Part shown: positions 44,167 through 53,800 of the stretch, one piece after another | How the letters are laid out: the number at the start of each line of letters is the position of its first letter | How positions within the stretch are numbered: the first letter of the stretch is position 1 | Assembly (NCBI RefSeq): GCF_001890385.1 | Contig: NZ_CP018221.1 | Span: forward strand, 186,001 to 250,000 | DNA length: 64,000 bases | From: Tardibacter chloracetimidivorans | Lineage (GTDB): Bacteria; Pseudomonadota; Alphaproteobacteria; Sphingomonadales; Sphingomonadaceae | Reading direction: 5' to 3' | Program-made: the position numbers and the translations under genes | The notes under the pieces: generated by a model | The model's database searches: none | Told to the model about the DNA's origin: nothing | What the model saw: the letters and a program-made list of their open reading frames with translations, nothing else

Positions 44167-46986
44167 GTGGCTGCGCTAAACGACACCTTCACGGCGGCCG
44201 ATGGCACGCTGCTGACGGCGCATGCCGCAGACAGCGGTGAAGCGTGGACGGCGCTGACCGGCAATTTCGTTGTTCGCAGCAACCGCATCAGGGCAAACGC
44301 CACCACCGTCGTTGTCCAGTCGGAATGGACGCCCGCCGGTGCAGAATACGATGTCGAAGCCGATTTCCACGTTCACACCACGATATCGCAAAGCACCTTC
44401 ATCGCCGCCCGCATCCAGAGCAGCAATACCTACGTCGTTTTCGGGTGGCTGAACGGCACTGGCTGGACGATAGGCCACACGGTCAGCGGTTCGTTCACGA
44501 ACAACAATTCCTCGGCGTTTACGCTGGTGGCAGGCACTACCTATCACCTGAGGGTGGAGGTCCGGAACGGCACCAAGCGGCTGTACGTCGATGATGTTCT
44601 GACATGTTCGACAACGGCCAACACCATTACCGATGCCGGAAAGGTCGGCTTCCGCAATTCGGGCGGAGCGCCCACCGATTCGACGGGTTATCACTGGGAT
44701 AATCTGACGGTCACCGATTACGCATCGGCCACGCTCATCATGCCGCAGCTGCCCGATCTGCGGATCTTCCAGCGGTCGACGAAGACCGGCGGGGCGAATG
44801 GCAAGGGCGCTGGCACCGTGCCGGTGCCTGTCACCGTCAATGCCCCGATCACGTCCAGCGTCAAATACCGGCTGCGCGACGCGGAGACGGGCGGCAATCC
44901 GGTGGTGCAGGATTGGACCGTTGCCCATAGCGGCGCGCTTTCGGTGGGTGCGGCAACGATCAGCTGCCCGGATGTTCCGGCGGGCACGGGGTGGTATTAT
45001 CTCGACCTGATGCCGGATGACGACACCGGCCAGATCGTGCTTGGCACGACCCGGATCATGGTCGGGCGGATTATCTCGCTGCAAGGGCAGAGCCAGGCCG
45101 CGCGCCAGTTCGGCAAGATGCCTGCATATACGGGCACGAACGCCAGCCTTGGCGTGACGATCAGCCCCTATTGCTCGATCTATGCGCGGTGCGGCGAAAC
45201 CGGCATCAGCGTCACGTCGCCCGCATGGGAGGCACCGGCGGACGGCGGCAATTGGGGCAGCACCTTCGCCTCGGAATTCCTGCGGCGACAGGTGGCCGCG
45301 TCCGGCGTCAACTGCGCCATGACCGGCCATTCGCAAGGATCGACCGCGACGGGAGACTGGCTGCCGGACACCACGCTGAACAACCAGCTGCGCGGCGTGT
45401 GGGATGCTGTCGGCGGCTTTGAGACGTGGATGATCCACCAGGGTGGCAATGACGCCGGGGATGGCGTCAGCCAGGCCACGTTCGAAAGCAATCTGGATGC
45501 GATCGTGGCGGATGCCGCCGCACATAATGCGGTGCTTGGCTCCGCATTCGACACCATCGTCTGCGCGATGGCCACCCGGACATCGGGTGCGGCGGGAACG
45601 ATCGCGCAAATCCATGAGATACGCCGCGCGGGCAGGAACTGGGCGACCGTCAACGGCGGTCAATATGTCGAGCCGCATGACGTGACGCTTGAAGATGCCG
45701 TGCATCAGGGGCAGCCAGGCAATATCACGCTGGCACATCATTTCCACCGTGCGGCACTGCCGGGCCTGGGCCTGTCGGGTAGCAACGAGGGACCGGCGAT
45801 CACGGGCGCACGGCGTGCGCCAGGCAGCACGGATATCGTGCTGTCGGTGGCATTGCCCAGCGGTGCAAGCGCGCTGGTGGCGGTCGGATCGCCCGCGCCG
45901 CGCTTTGTGGTGTATCCGGAAGGCGGGCTTAGCGGTGCGCTGTCGCTGGACGGATCGACGCCGATCACGGTCGGCACCGATACGATCACACTGAAGCTGG
46001 CGAGCGATCCCGGCAATGTCGTCGTGGACGTATATGCGCTGGGTCATCCTGACCCCAGTGGGACGACGGCCGATCAGAACATGATCTATGACGATCATGT
46101 CGACGGCGACGGCATCACGAACGGGCGGCAGATCGCACCGACGATCGATGCGGTGGCGGCTGTCCTGGCTTATTCCGTCAGCCCCGACAGCACATCGCAC
46201 GGCCACTCGGCAACCTCGCCGACGATTTCGGCACACCAATCGACGGCGGTAAATTCAGCCACCCACGGTCACGCTGCCGAAACGCCCTCCATCGCGGCGC
46301 ACAGTCCTGTAAGCGCAGACGGGGCGAACCACGATCACGCCTCGACCAGCCCGGCAATCACGGCCCACAGCCCGGTTGCGGTCAACGATGCGGCGCATTC
46401 CCACAGCGCGGATGCTCCTGCGGTCGCCGGGAACAGCCCTGTCAGCGCCGATGACGCGGCGCATGGCCACGCATCAACCGCGCCCGCGATTGCCGCCCAC
46501 ACGCCCGTTTCCGTCGACGAGGCGGGCCATGCACATTCGGCGGACCAGCCCTCCATCATCGTCGGCGGGTCTCTGGCGGTCGACAGTGCATCGCACGGAC
46601 ATGCGGCGGCCAGCCCAGGCGTCACCGCGCACACGGGCATCGCGGCCGCCGATGCAAGCCACGGCCATGTTGCAGACACCCCTTCGATTGTCGCGCACTC
46701 GCCGGTCGCGGTGGACAGTGCGGCGCATGACCATTCAGCCGCGCAGCCGTCGATAGATGTGGGCATCAGCGCTTCCGTTGACGATGCAGCACATGACCAT
46801 GCTGCCGGTGCGCCTGCGGTCACCGCGCACAGCCCCGTCACCGTCGACAATGTGATCCACCTTCATTCGGCCGCCTCGCCAGCCATCAGCGGCGGCGATC
46901 ACGACACCTATCCGCTGGCAGGCCGGGCGCAGGGTTTCCCGCTGGCCGGAGTTCAGCAGTCCTACCCATTGAGGAGCGCGGCATGA
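44167..46986 (+). CDS. Large fibre-like protein: jelly-roll, SGNH esterase, HxH repeats
   Basis: 939 aa, GTG 44167. Residues ~1-180 look like a laminin-G/lectin jelly roll. Residues ~295-530 resemble an SGNH/sialate O-acetylesterase: GQSQAAR (Ser309), HQGGND (Asn428) and DAVHQG (Asp510, His513). Residues ~530-640 are beta-sandwich. From 678 eleven 22-residue repeats each start with HxH, and a short tail repeats PLAG and YPL. It may deacetylate host surface polysaccharide; HxH motifs bind iron in T4 fibres. Its place among head genes is unusual. Confidence 0.7.
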   Translation: MAALNDTFTAADGTLLTAHAADSGEAWTALTGNFVVRSNRIRANATTVVVQSEWTPAGAEYDVEADFHVHTTISQSTFIAARIQSSNTYVVFGWLNGTGWTIGHTVSGSFTNNNSSAFTLVAGTTYHLRVEVRNGTKRLYVDDVLTCSTTANTITDAGKVGFRNSGGAPTDSTGYHWDNLTVTDYASATLIMPQLPDLRIFQRSTKTGGANGKGAGTVPVPVTVNAPITSSVKYRLRDAETGGNPVVQDWTVAHSGALSVGAATISCPDVPAGTGWYYLDLMPDDDTGQIVLGTTRIMVGRIISLQGQSQAARQFGKMPAYTGTNASLGVTISPYCSIYARCGETGISVTSPAWEAPADGGNWGSTFASEFLRRQVAASGVNCAMTGHSQGSTATGDWLPDTTLNNQLRGVWDAVGGFETWMIHQGGNDAGDGVSQATFESNLDAIVADAAAHNAVLGSAFDTIVCAMATRTSGAAGTIAQIHEIRRAGRNWATVNGGQYVEPHDVTLEDAVHQGQPGNITLAHHFHRAALPGLGLSGSNEGPAITGARRAPGSTDIVLSVALPSGASALVAVGSPAPRFVVYPEGGLSGALSLDGSTPITVGTDTITLKLASDPGNVVVDVYALGHPDPSGTTADQNMIYDDHVDGDGITNGRQIAPTIDAVAAVLAYSVSPDSTSHGHSATSPTISAHQSTAVNSATHGHAAETPSIAAHSPVSADGANHDHASTSPAITAHSPVAVNDAAHSHSADAPAVAGNSPVSADDAAHGHASTAPAIAAHTPVSVDEAGHAHSADQPSIIVGGSLAVDSASHGHAAASPGVTAHTGIAAADASHGHVADTPSIVAHSPVAVDSAAHDHSAAQPSIDVGISASVDDAAHDHAAGAPAVTAHSPVTVDNVIHLHSAASPAISGGDHDTYPLAGRAQGFPLAGVQQSYPLRSAA
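46198..46923 (+). repeat. Eleven 66-bp coding repeats (22 aa, HxH)
   Basis: In-frame tandem repeats within the fibre-like gene. Each unit follows H-x-H-(S/A)-A-x-x-P-x-(I/V)-x-A-H-(S/T)-P-V-x-(V/A)-D-x-A-x; the HxH pair is conserved in all eleven (first at residue 678, last at 898). The period is exactly 22 residues throughout, while the DNA is quite diverged, so selection has acted on the protein. Confidence 0.85.
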
Positions 46987-47480
46987 GCCTTGATGTCGAA
47001 ACTGGCACCGGATCGGCCACGGCCGAAAGCTATGCGTCGGTGGCCGATGCCGACACGCGCCTTTCCGCGCTGGGCCTGACCAATTGGGCCACGCTCTCCA
47101 CGGCGGAGAAGGAGGAAGCGCTCCGGCGCGCGACCGTTCACATGATCCGCGCCTATCGCAACCGCTGGCGTGGAACTCGCATCAACAGCACGCAGGCGCT
47201 CGACTGGCCGCGATATGAGGTTTGCGTCGACGGCTATCCGGTCGACAGCGACATAGTGCCTGCGGACATCCGCAACGCCTGCATCGACCTTGCCTTGAAG
47301 GCGGCGGCCGGAGACCTTGCGCCCGACATCGAGCGCGCCGTGATCCGGGAGAAGGTCGGCCCGATCGAAACCGAATACAGCGCCCATGCCCATCAGGCGA
47401 CGCAGTATCGCGCGATCGACATGATGCTCGCCCCATACCTCAAGGGATCGTCCGCGATGATGAGGCTGGTGCGCGCATGA
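46983..47480 (+). CDS. Head-tail connector, DnaT-like family
   Basis: 165 aa, ATG overlapping the upstream stop. SYASVADADTRLSALGLTNW and the LRRATVHMIRAY...W motif with IRNACIDLALKAA match phage connector proteins often labelled DnaT-like ssDNA-binding. A neck protein by position. Confidence 0.8.
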   Translation: MSLDVETGTGSATAESYASVADADTRLSALGLTNWATLSTAEKEEALRRATVHMIRAYRNRWRGTRINSTQALDWPRYEVCVDGYPVDSDIVPADIRNACIDLALKAAAGDLAPDIERAVIREKVGPIETEYSAHAHQATQYRAIDMMLAPYLKGSSAMMRLVRA

Positions 47481-47860
47481 CCGTCTATACCGCAATGAGG
47501 CAGCGGGCGGCCGCGTCGATCCAGGACAAGGGCGCGGCTGTCACCGTCACCTATCGCACTGCCGGCGCATATGATCCGGCGACCGGAACCTCCGCGATTA
47601 CCACCGCGACTGAAGATGGTTACGGAGTCGTCCTGCCGTTCTCGACCGGCCTGCGGAAGATGGCGGGCACCAATATCCAGATGGGCGACATGCAATTGCT
47701 GCTCGCCACGCTTGCGGCTGACGGCGAGGCCCTGACTGCTCCGAACGTGGACGACACCGTTCTGATCGGCAGCAAGACCTATACGATCATCGACATTGCG
47801 CCGCTCGCACCCGACGGCACGGACCTGCTCTACACCTGCACGATCCGGGGGACGGAATGA
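47477..47860 (+). CDS. Head-tail joining protein, 127 aa
   Basis: ATG 47477 in ATGA with the preceding stop. Beta-rich (AAVTVTYRTAGAYDPATGTS, then DTVLIGSKTYTIIDIAPLAP). Placement between connector and HK97-gp10-like gene fits a head-closure protein. Confidence 0.7.
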   Translation: MTVYTAMRQRAAASIQDKGAAVTVTYRTAGAYDPATGTSAITTATEDGYGVVLPFSTGLRKMAGTNIQMGDMQLLLATLAADGEALTAPNVDDTVLIGSKTYTIIDIAPLAPDGTDLLYTCTIRGTE

Positions 47861-48297
47861 CCTTCGCCCTTGACCTCCAGAAGTTTGCCGAAAAGGCCAA
47901 GGCGAAAGCCGATGATGCGGTCGGCGGGATCGTTGTGCGTGTCGCCGCCGAACTCGATCGCCGCTCGCCTGTCGGGGATGCGACGTTCTGGAAGTCGCCG
48001 CCGCCCAAAGGATATGTCGGGGGGCATTTCCGGGCGAACTGGCGGCTCGGGGTCGACGTCATGCCACAAGGGGAAGTGGCGGGCGTCGACCCGACGGGCG
48101 GGCGCACGCAAGGCGCGATCATTGCCGGGATACCGGAGCAGTCGGCGGGCAAGGTCTACTATCTCGTGAACAACGCGCCCTATGCGCTCCGGATCGAAGA
48201 TGGCCGGTCGAGGCAAGCGCCAACCGGCCTTGTCGGTCTGACCGCGATGCAATTCCAGAAGATCGTCGACGACGCGGTGGAGGCGCTGCCGGAATGA
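47857..48297 (+). CDS. HK97 gp10-like tail completion protein
   Basis: 146 aa, ATG overlap with upstream stop. VVRVAAELDRRSPVGDATFW, then GGHFRANWRLGVD and YYLVNNAPYALRIEDGRS are the gp10-like signature. Confidence 0.85.
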   Translation: MTFALDLQKFAEKAKAKADDAVGGIVVRVAAELDRRSPVGDATFWKSPPPKGYVGGHFRANWRLGVDVMPQGEVAGVDPTGGRTQGAIIAGIPEQSAGKVYYLVNNAPYALRIEDGRSRQAPTGLVGLTAMQFQKIVDDAVEALPE

Positions 48298-48698
48298 GCA
48301 TTGTCCATGTCCGCGCTGCTCTGGAATCGGCTCTTGCGGCAATGACGCCCGCCATGGCGTCAGCATGGGAAAACACGCCCTATGCGCCCGTATCCGGGAC
48401 GCCATATCAGCGCGTCTACCTGCTCACCGCAGAACCGGAAAACATCGAATGGGGGCCGTCGCACACCGAGCGCGGCTATCTTCAGGTGTCGCTTGCCTAT
48501 CCGCTCGACGCAGGCCCATCGGCAGCCGCCACGCGCGCCGAACTGATACGAGCCACATTCTATCGCGGCCGCTCCTTCACGTCCGGGGGCGTCACCGTGG
48601 TTGTCGAACGGACGCCGGAAATCGCCTCGGGCCGCATCGAGGACGATCGCTATGTCGTGCCGGTTAAGGTGCGATTCTACGCCATCATAAGGAGCTGA
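48294..48698 (+). CDS. Tail terminator protein (DUF4128-like)
   Basis: 134 aa. ENTPYAPVSGTPYQRVYLL, then RGYLQVSLAYP and RFYAIIRS resemble phage DUF4128/tail terminators, which cap the tail tube and fix its length with the tape measure. Confidence 0.75.
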   Translation: MSIVHVRAALESALAAMTPAMASAWENTPYAPVSGTPYQRVYLLTAEPENIEWGPSHTERGYLQVSLAYPLDAGPSAAATRAELIRATFYRGRSFTSGGVTVVVERTPEIASGRIEDDRYVVPVKVRFYAIIRS

Positions 48699-48701
48699 GC
48701 C

Positions 48702-49922
48702 ATGACCGACGCACAGGGTCTTTACAAGCAACTCACCTACAAGAAGCAGTCGGGCAAGGGCACGGCTGCATCCGGTTCCGGCGGGCAGTTGCTCCGCCGC
48801 GAGACGGCAACCTTCAATCTCCAGAAGGACACCTATTCGTCCAACGAGATCACCTCCCACCAGCAGTATACCGGCGACAAGCATGGTATCGGCCGGGTGA
48901 GCGGCACCATCAACGGCCTGCTTTCCGGCGCGACCTATGCGGAGTTCATGGCGGCGGTTCTCCGCCGGGCGTTCGCAGCCACCTCGTCGATCACCAGCCT
49001 TTCGCTCACCATCGCGGCGGGTTCCGGTTCAAGCTGGACGATCACGCGCGCCTCGGGCGACTTCCTGACCGGCGGGATCAAGATCGGCGATGTTGTCCGG
49101 CTTGCGGGTGGCTCACTCGACCCGGCCAACGTCGGCAAGAACCTGGTCGTCACCGGCGTGACGGCGACGGTCCTGACCGTGCTGGTGATGAACGAAAGCT
49201 CGCTCACCGCCGAAGGTCCGATTGCGTCCTGCACGGTCAGCGTACCAGGAAAGAAGACGCTCGCGCCGACGAGCAGCCACACCAACGACTATTTCACCGT
49301 CGAGGAATGGCACAGCGACCTGTCCCGCTCGCACCTCTATACCGATGTGCAGGTGGGCCGGATCGACGTGGGCCTGCCCGCCACCGGCAACGCGACCATG
49401 CAGCTTTCGCTCATGGGTCTTGCGCGGACCAAGTCGGGGTCGCAGGTGCTCACCACGCCGACCGCCGAAACCACCTCGGAGATCCTCACCGCCGTCAATG
49501 GCATCGCGTTGTTCGCCGGCACGCGTCAGCTTGCCATCACGTCCGCAAACATCAGCATCGACGGGCAGATGAACTTCGGCGAGGCGGTCGTCGGGTCGAA
49601 CGCGATCAGCGACATGACCAAGGGCGACATCAAGGTCAGCGGCTCGTTCACGGCCGTGTTCCAGGACGACACGATCAGCGATTATCTCGACAGCGAAAAC
49701 GCGACTTCGCTGGTGCTGATCCTGGCGGAGAACGACGACGCCGATGCGGAGTTCGTCACCTTCTCGATGTCGCGGGTCAAGGTGCTGACCGACGACAAGG
49801 ACGACGGCAAGAAGCAGATCATCCAGACCTTCAACTTCACCGCCGAGATCAACGGCGCTGGCGGGGCCGCACTCGCCAACGACCAGACGATCCTCACCAT
49901 TCAGGATAGCCTCGTCGCCTGA
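48702..49922 (+). CDS. Major tail tube protein
   Basis: 406 aa. KQSGKGTAASGSGGQLLRRE at the start and the conserved SNEITSHQQYTGDKHGIGRV are siphovirus tail-tube features. The C-terminal half is beta-rich (FGEAVVGSNAISDMTKGDIK, then FNFTAEINGAGGA). A 10-bp hairpin lies 13 nt after the stop. Confidence 0.88.
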   Translation: MTDAQGLYKQLTYKKQSGKGTAASGSGGQLLRRETATFNLQKDTYSSNEITSHQQYTGDKHGIGRVSGTINGLLSGATYAEFMAAVLRRAFAATSSITSLSLTIAAGSGSSWTITRASGDFLTGGIKIGDVVRLAGGSLDPANVGKNLVVTGVTATVLTVLVMNESSLTAEGPIASCTVSVPGKKTLAPTSSHTNDYFTVEEWHSDLSRSHLYTDVQVGRIDVGLPATGNATMQLSLMGLARTKSGSQVLTTPTAETTSEILTAVNGIALFAGTRQLAITSANISIDGQMNFGEAVVGSNAISDMTKGDIKVSGSFTAVFQDDTISDYLDSENATSLVLILAENDDADAEFVTFSMSRVKVLTDDKDDGKKQIIQTFNFTAEINGAGGAALANDQTILTIQDSLVA

Positions 49923-49935
49923 CGCGGCTGAACAC

Positions 49936-49966
49936 TTCCCCCTGGCACCCTTCCCGCCAGGGGGAA
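49936..49966. terminator. 10-bp perfect hairpin after the tail-tube gene
   Basis: TTCCCCCTGG (49936-49945) / CCAGGGGGAA (49957-49966) with an 11-nt loop. No T-tract on the plus strand. Probably a partial terminator or stability element that sets high tail-tube and lower chaperone expression. Confidence 0.55.
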
Positions 49967-49983
49967 ACGAGGGAAGGAAGACC

Positions 49984-50409
49984 ATGACCACCAAGAAAGC
50001 AGGCTTCGACCTGTCCAGCATCGCGCTCAGTGACGCTGCGACCGAGATCGAACTGACGCATCCGATCACGAGCGAACGGCTCGGCATATTCGTGTCCGTC
50101 TACGGCAAGCACTCGTCGGCGTTTCAGGATTACACCCGGCGCAAGGCGAACGAGAGCCTGAAGCGGATGGCGGCACAGCGTCGCCGCGGCAAGGACGAGG
50201 AGCCTCCGACGGTCGAACAGATCGAATCCGATGCGGTCGACCTGCTTGTCGCCTGCACCGCCGGTTGGCGCGGGATGGTTCTCGATGGGGCCGAGCTTGC
50301 CTTCAGCGCGGAGGCCGCGCGCAAGCTCTATCTCGACAAGCGCTTTCCCTTCATCCGCGAACAGGTTGACGAGGCGGTCGGCGACACCCAGGCTTTTTTG
50401 AAGGGCTGA
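49984..50409 (+). CDS. Tail assembly chaperone, short form (gpG-like)
   Basis: 141 aa. ELTHPITSERLGIFVSVYGK, then DLLVACTAGWRGMVLDGAEL and FIREQVDEAVGDTQAFLKG. Position between tail tube and tape measure and the slippery end identify it as the lambda-G analogue. The stop lies inside a hairpin that stimulates frameshifting. Confidence 0.88.
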   Translation: MTTKKAGFDLSSIALSDAATEIELTHPITSERLGIFVSVYGKHSSAFQDYTRRKANESLKRMAAQRRRGKDEEPPTVEQIESDAVDLLVACTAGWRGMVLDGAELAFSAEAARKLYLDKRFPFIREQVDEAVGDTQAFLKG

Positions 50410-50765
50410 TCGCCGATTTCGAGCGGTTCGCGATCAGCCATTTCGAACTGGCCGCGCCACAGGATGACGGCCGCACGCTACTGGATCATCTGAACGCGGC
50501 ATGGCGCAAGACCGGCGAGGTGCCCAGGCGTCTCGCCGACGCTCCCGCGCTTCCCGACGGCCTTGAGGCGCTGTGGGAGGATTTTGCCGAACTGTCGGCC
50601 TCGCGCGGCTCGACCGGCATGGGCCCGATGCGGATCACCTATCTGGACATCGACGCCTATATGCGCGTCACCCGCCGCCGGTTCGATCCGTGGGAGCTTG
50701 AGGCGATCCGGCGGGCGGATCATGCCTTTCTCGCCGACTGGGGCGCGCGGGTGAAGCGTGATTGA
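49984..50765 (+). CDS. Tail assembly chaperone, -1 frameshift fusion (gpGT-like)
   Basis: Shift at T_TTT_TTG (50394-50400) joins the first 139 codons of the G-like gene to a -1 frame that is open from 50400 to 50765, giving about 260 aa. The T-like part reads GLIADFERFAISHFELAAPQ, then AWRKTGEVPRRL and a C-terminus ending WGARVKRD. It has no ribosome site of its own, which supports expression by frameshift only. The fusion coats the tape measure during tail assembly. Confidence 0.85.
50394..50439 (+). other. Programmed -1 ribosomal frameshift signal
   Basis: Slippery heptamer TTTTTTG in register (GCT TTT TTG), a 3-nt spacer, then a perfect 10-bp stem GGCTGATCGC (50404-50413) / GCGATCAGCC (50430-50439) with a 16-nt loop. 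The zero-frame stop (50407-50409) lies in the stem. Confidence 0.9.
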
Positions 50766-50801
50766 CCCCGCCGCGTCTTTCGCATAACGTCTTGGGCGAT
50801 T

Positions 50802-50863
50802 GAGGTTGCGCCTCTTTCGCCTCCGGCTGAGCCGGGACATTGCCTGATCGGTTGCGCTGATCG
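50802..50863 (+). other. Triple hairpin array before the tape-measure gene (copy 2)
   Basis: GAGG/CCTC with loop TTGCG (50802-50814), CCGG/CCGG with loop CTGAG (50823-50835), and GATCGG/CTGATC with loop TTGCG (50846-50862). Same order and spacing as the array before the coat gene, in a 128-nt gap; the last stem ends about 30 nt before the tape-measure ATG. Confidence 0.75.
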
Positions 50864-50893
50864 GCCTCGTTCCTCTCCCGTCGCCGGTGGCCG

Positions 50894-53800
50894 ATGACTG
50901 ACCTTGCATCCCTTGCCCTGAGAATCGACAGCACGGAAGTTGCTTCCGGCGCTGCGTCGCTGGACAAGCTGACGGCTGCGGGCACGCGCGCGGAAGGCGC
51001 GGTCGACCGGCTGGGCGACAGCACGGCGCAGGCGGGACGGCAGATCAGGACCGGATCGCAGGCCGCCGCTGATTTCGCGGCCAGTGCCCAGCGACAGGCC
51101 GAACAGATCAGGCGCTTCGGCTCTGCGTCGCTCGACATGGGTAAGAACACCGGACTTGCGGCGCATCACGTTCAGAACCTCGCATTTCAGTTTCAGGATG
51201 TCGCGCAAGGGCTGCTCACCGGGCAACGTCCCTTGACCGTCTTCCTCCAACAGGGCGCGCAGATCGGCGGGATCATGCAGCAGGCCAGCCTCGGCGTCGG
51301 CGGATTGACGCGCGCGCTGCTCGGCATGGCCGGTGCTGCTGCGGCCGCCGTGCTGACCAATCCTGTTTTGCTCGCGCTCGCCGCAGCCGCAGGGACCGCC
51401 TATGGCGCGTTCAAGCTGTTCCAATCGTCGATCGACGACAGCGGCGTGCTCACGGACTATGCCAACAGCCTCGGCCTCACCGCGAAGGAAATGAAGGAAC
51501 TTGAGAATGTCACCGTCACGGCGGGCGACGTGTTCAAGGGCCTGTGGAAAACCATCGACGACGGCCTTGGGCTTTCGACCGTCTTCTCATCCATCAAGGA
51601 ATGGGCGGTCGATGCGTTCACCACATGGCTCGACTTCAACAAGACGCTCTGGTCCAGCGTCTACGGCTTGGCTGTCGGCAGCTTTGAGGCGGTAAAGAAC
51701 GTCTGGAACCGCTTCCCGGCGATCATGGGCGATTTGTTCGCGCAGGCAGCGAACAAGGCCATCGACGGCATGAACTGGATGATCGAGAAGGCCATAGCGG
51801 GCATCAACACGCTTGCGAGCCGCGCGAACGCCCTCATCGGTCAGGATATCTTCGGGCAACTGGGCGAGTTCCGGATCGACAATATCGCCAATCCCAATCA
51901 GGGCATGGCGGCAAGGACCATCGCGGACAATATGGCGGCGGTTGCTGCGCGCACCCGTGAGGCGCGCGGGGCCATGGACAGCTTCACCGACAGCCTCGGC
52001 AAGAATGTCATCGCGGCGGCCAAGACCCGCATCTCGGCGCAGGCGGCCGAAATCCTCGCCGATCGCACGGAGAAGGCGGCTAAGGCGGCGAAGGAAGCGG
52101 CGGATCGCCACCGCGAGTTCGAGCAGGCGATGGCCGGGGTTCTGCGGGAAATCCGTCAGGCTCAGTCTGAGTTCGAAGCGCTTCAGGACAAGTACGATCC
52201 TTTGACCGCTTCTGCGCGCCGGTATCGCGAGGAGCTGGATAAGATCAGTCGCGCGGTTGGCAATAAGCTCCTATCGGATGCGGACGCCGAAGTTTGGAAG
52301 CGCAAGGCCCTCATCGACTCCGTTGCGAACGATATAGATTCGCTGAGCAAGGAAGCTGCGGCCGAGATGGGTTTCGGCCTCAAGAACGCCGCCAAGAACG
52401 CCAAGGAAGAACTGCTCGACGGCGTGCGCGGGATCGTAAACGCGCTCGATCAGCTTGGCGATGCCGGACGGACGCTCGCCGACATCGGGGCCGTGCTTGA
52501 AGGATTCGCCGGGGGCGATTTCTCGGGTGCTCGCGGCCCGCTGGGGGGCTTGTTCGCCCTCATCGGCAAGGCGGGCGGCAAGGATACGTTCAAGCCGCTG
52601 ACCGACAAGCTGGACGACATTTTCGGCGGCGAGAACGGGCAGTTCGCCAAGACGATGAAAGACCTTCTCGGCGGCGCGGGCATCGGCCTCGCTTCCGGCA
52701 TGATCGCCAACGGCGGCCAGAATAGCGCCCTCGGCTCGTCCATTGGCGGGGCGCTGGGGCAGACGCTGGGCAAGGAGCTGCTCGGTCCCATGATGGGCAA
52801 GCTGGGCGGGGCCATTGCAGGTCCGCTCGGCTCGATCGCGGGCGGCATCATCGGCGGCGCGATCGGCGGCGCGTTCAAAAAGACGAAATGGGGCCGGGTC
52901 GACCTGACGGCGGGCGGCTATGACGTTGCCGGAAACAGCGGCAAGGCGAAGGCGAACGCAGTCACCGCGGGCGACAGCTTCACGGAAGGGCTGGCGGGCA
53001 TCGCCGAGCAGTTCGGCGGCACCGTCGGCGACTTCGGCCGCATCTCGCTCGGGCAGCGTCATGGCGACTGGCGCGTCAATGCCGGCGGCACCAGCCTGAA
53101 GATCAAAAAGGGCGCGGTCGAGTTCGACGAGGATGCCGAGGGCGCGGTTGCCTATGCGATGAAGCTGGCGATCGAGCGCGGCGCGATCCAGGGCATCCGC
53201 AATTCCACCAACGCGCTGCTTCGCGCCGGCTCCGACATTCAGGTGCAGTTGCAGAAGGCGCTCCAGTTCGAGGGCGTGTTCTCCGACCTGAAGGCGCGGC
53301 TCGATCCGACCGGTGCGGCGCTGGACGACCTGACAAAGAGGTTCGACGGCCTGCGGACGATCTTCAAGGAGGCCGGCGCGACGACGGCTGAATATGCGCA
53401 GCTTGAGCAACTGCTCGCCCTCCAGCGCAAGGACATTCTCGACCAGGCCGCAGCGGAAGCGCTCGACAAGCTGAACGAGCGCCGGGCGCTGGAGGTTCGG
53501 TTGCTTGAGGCGCAGGGCAATGCGACTGCGGCCGCAGCCCTCGCGCGCCAGATCGAGCTTTCGCAGACGAAGGACGAACTGAAAGACCTGATGCGCCGGG
53601 TCCACGCGGCGGAGGTTGCAGCGGAGGCACAGGAAAAGGCCGCAGCCGCCCTTGAGGAGGTTCGGTCGCGCTTCCGTGCGTTCACGGACGACCTGATCGC
53701 CTTCCGTGACGAGCTTTCCGGGGCCTCGTCCGGCACGCTCACCTATCGGCAGGCGATGGTGAAGCTGATGACCACCGGCGGGCTTGCGGCGGCGGGCGAC

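Noticed and set aside
44176-46239. 687-codon minus-strand frame opposite the fibre-like gene
   Set aside because: Composition is Arg/Asp/Gly-rich antisense of a GC-rich gene; all late phage genes here run on the plus strand.
46198-46923. Regular 66-bp periodic repeats that could suggest a CRISPR-like array
   Set aside because: The units are in frame inside a long gene, DNA identity between units is low, and there are no constant repeat/variable spacer blocks.
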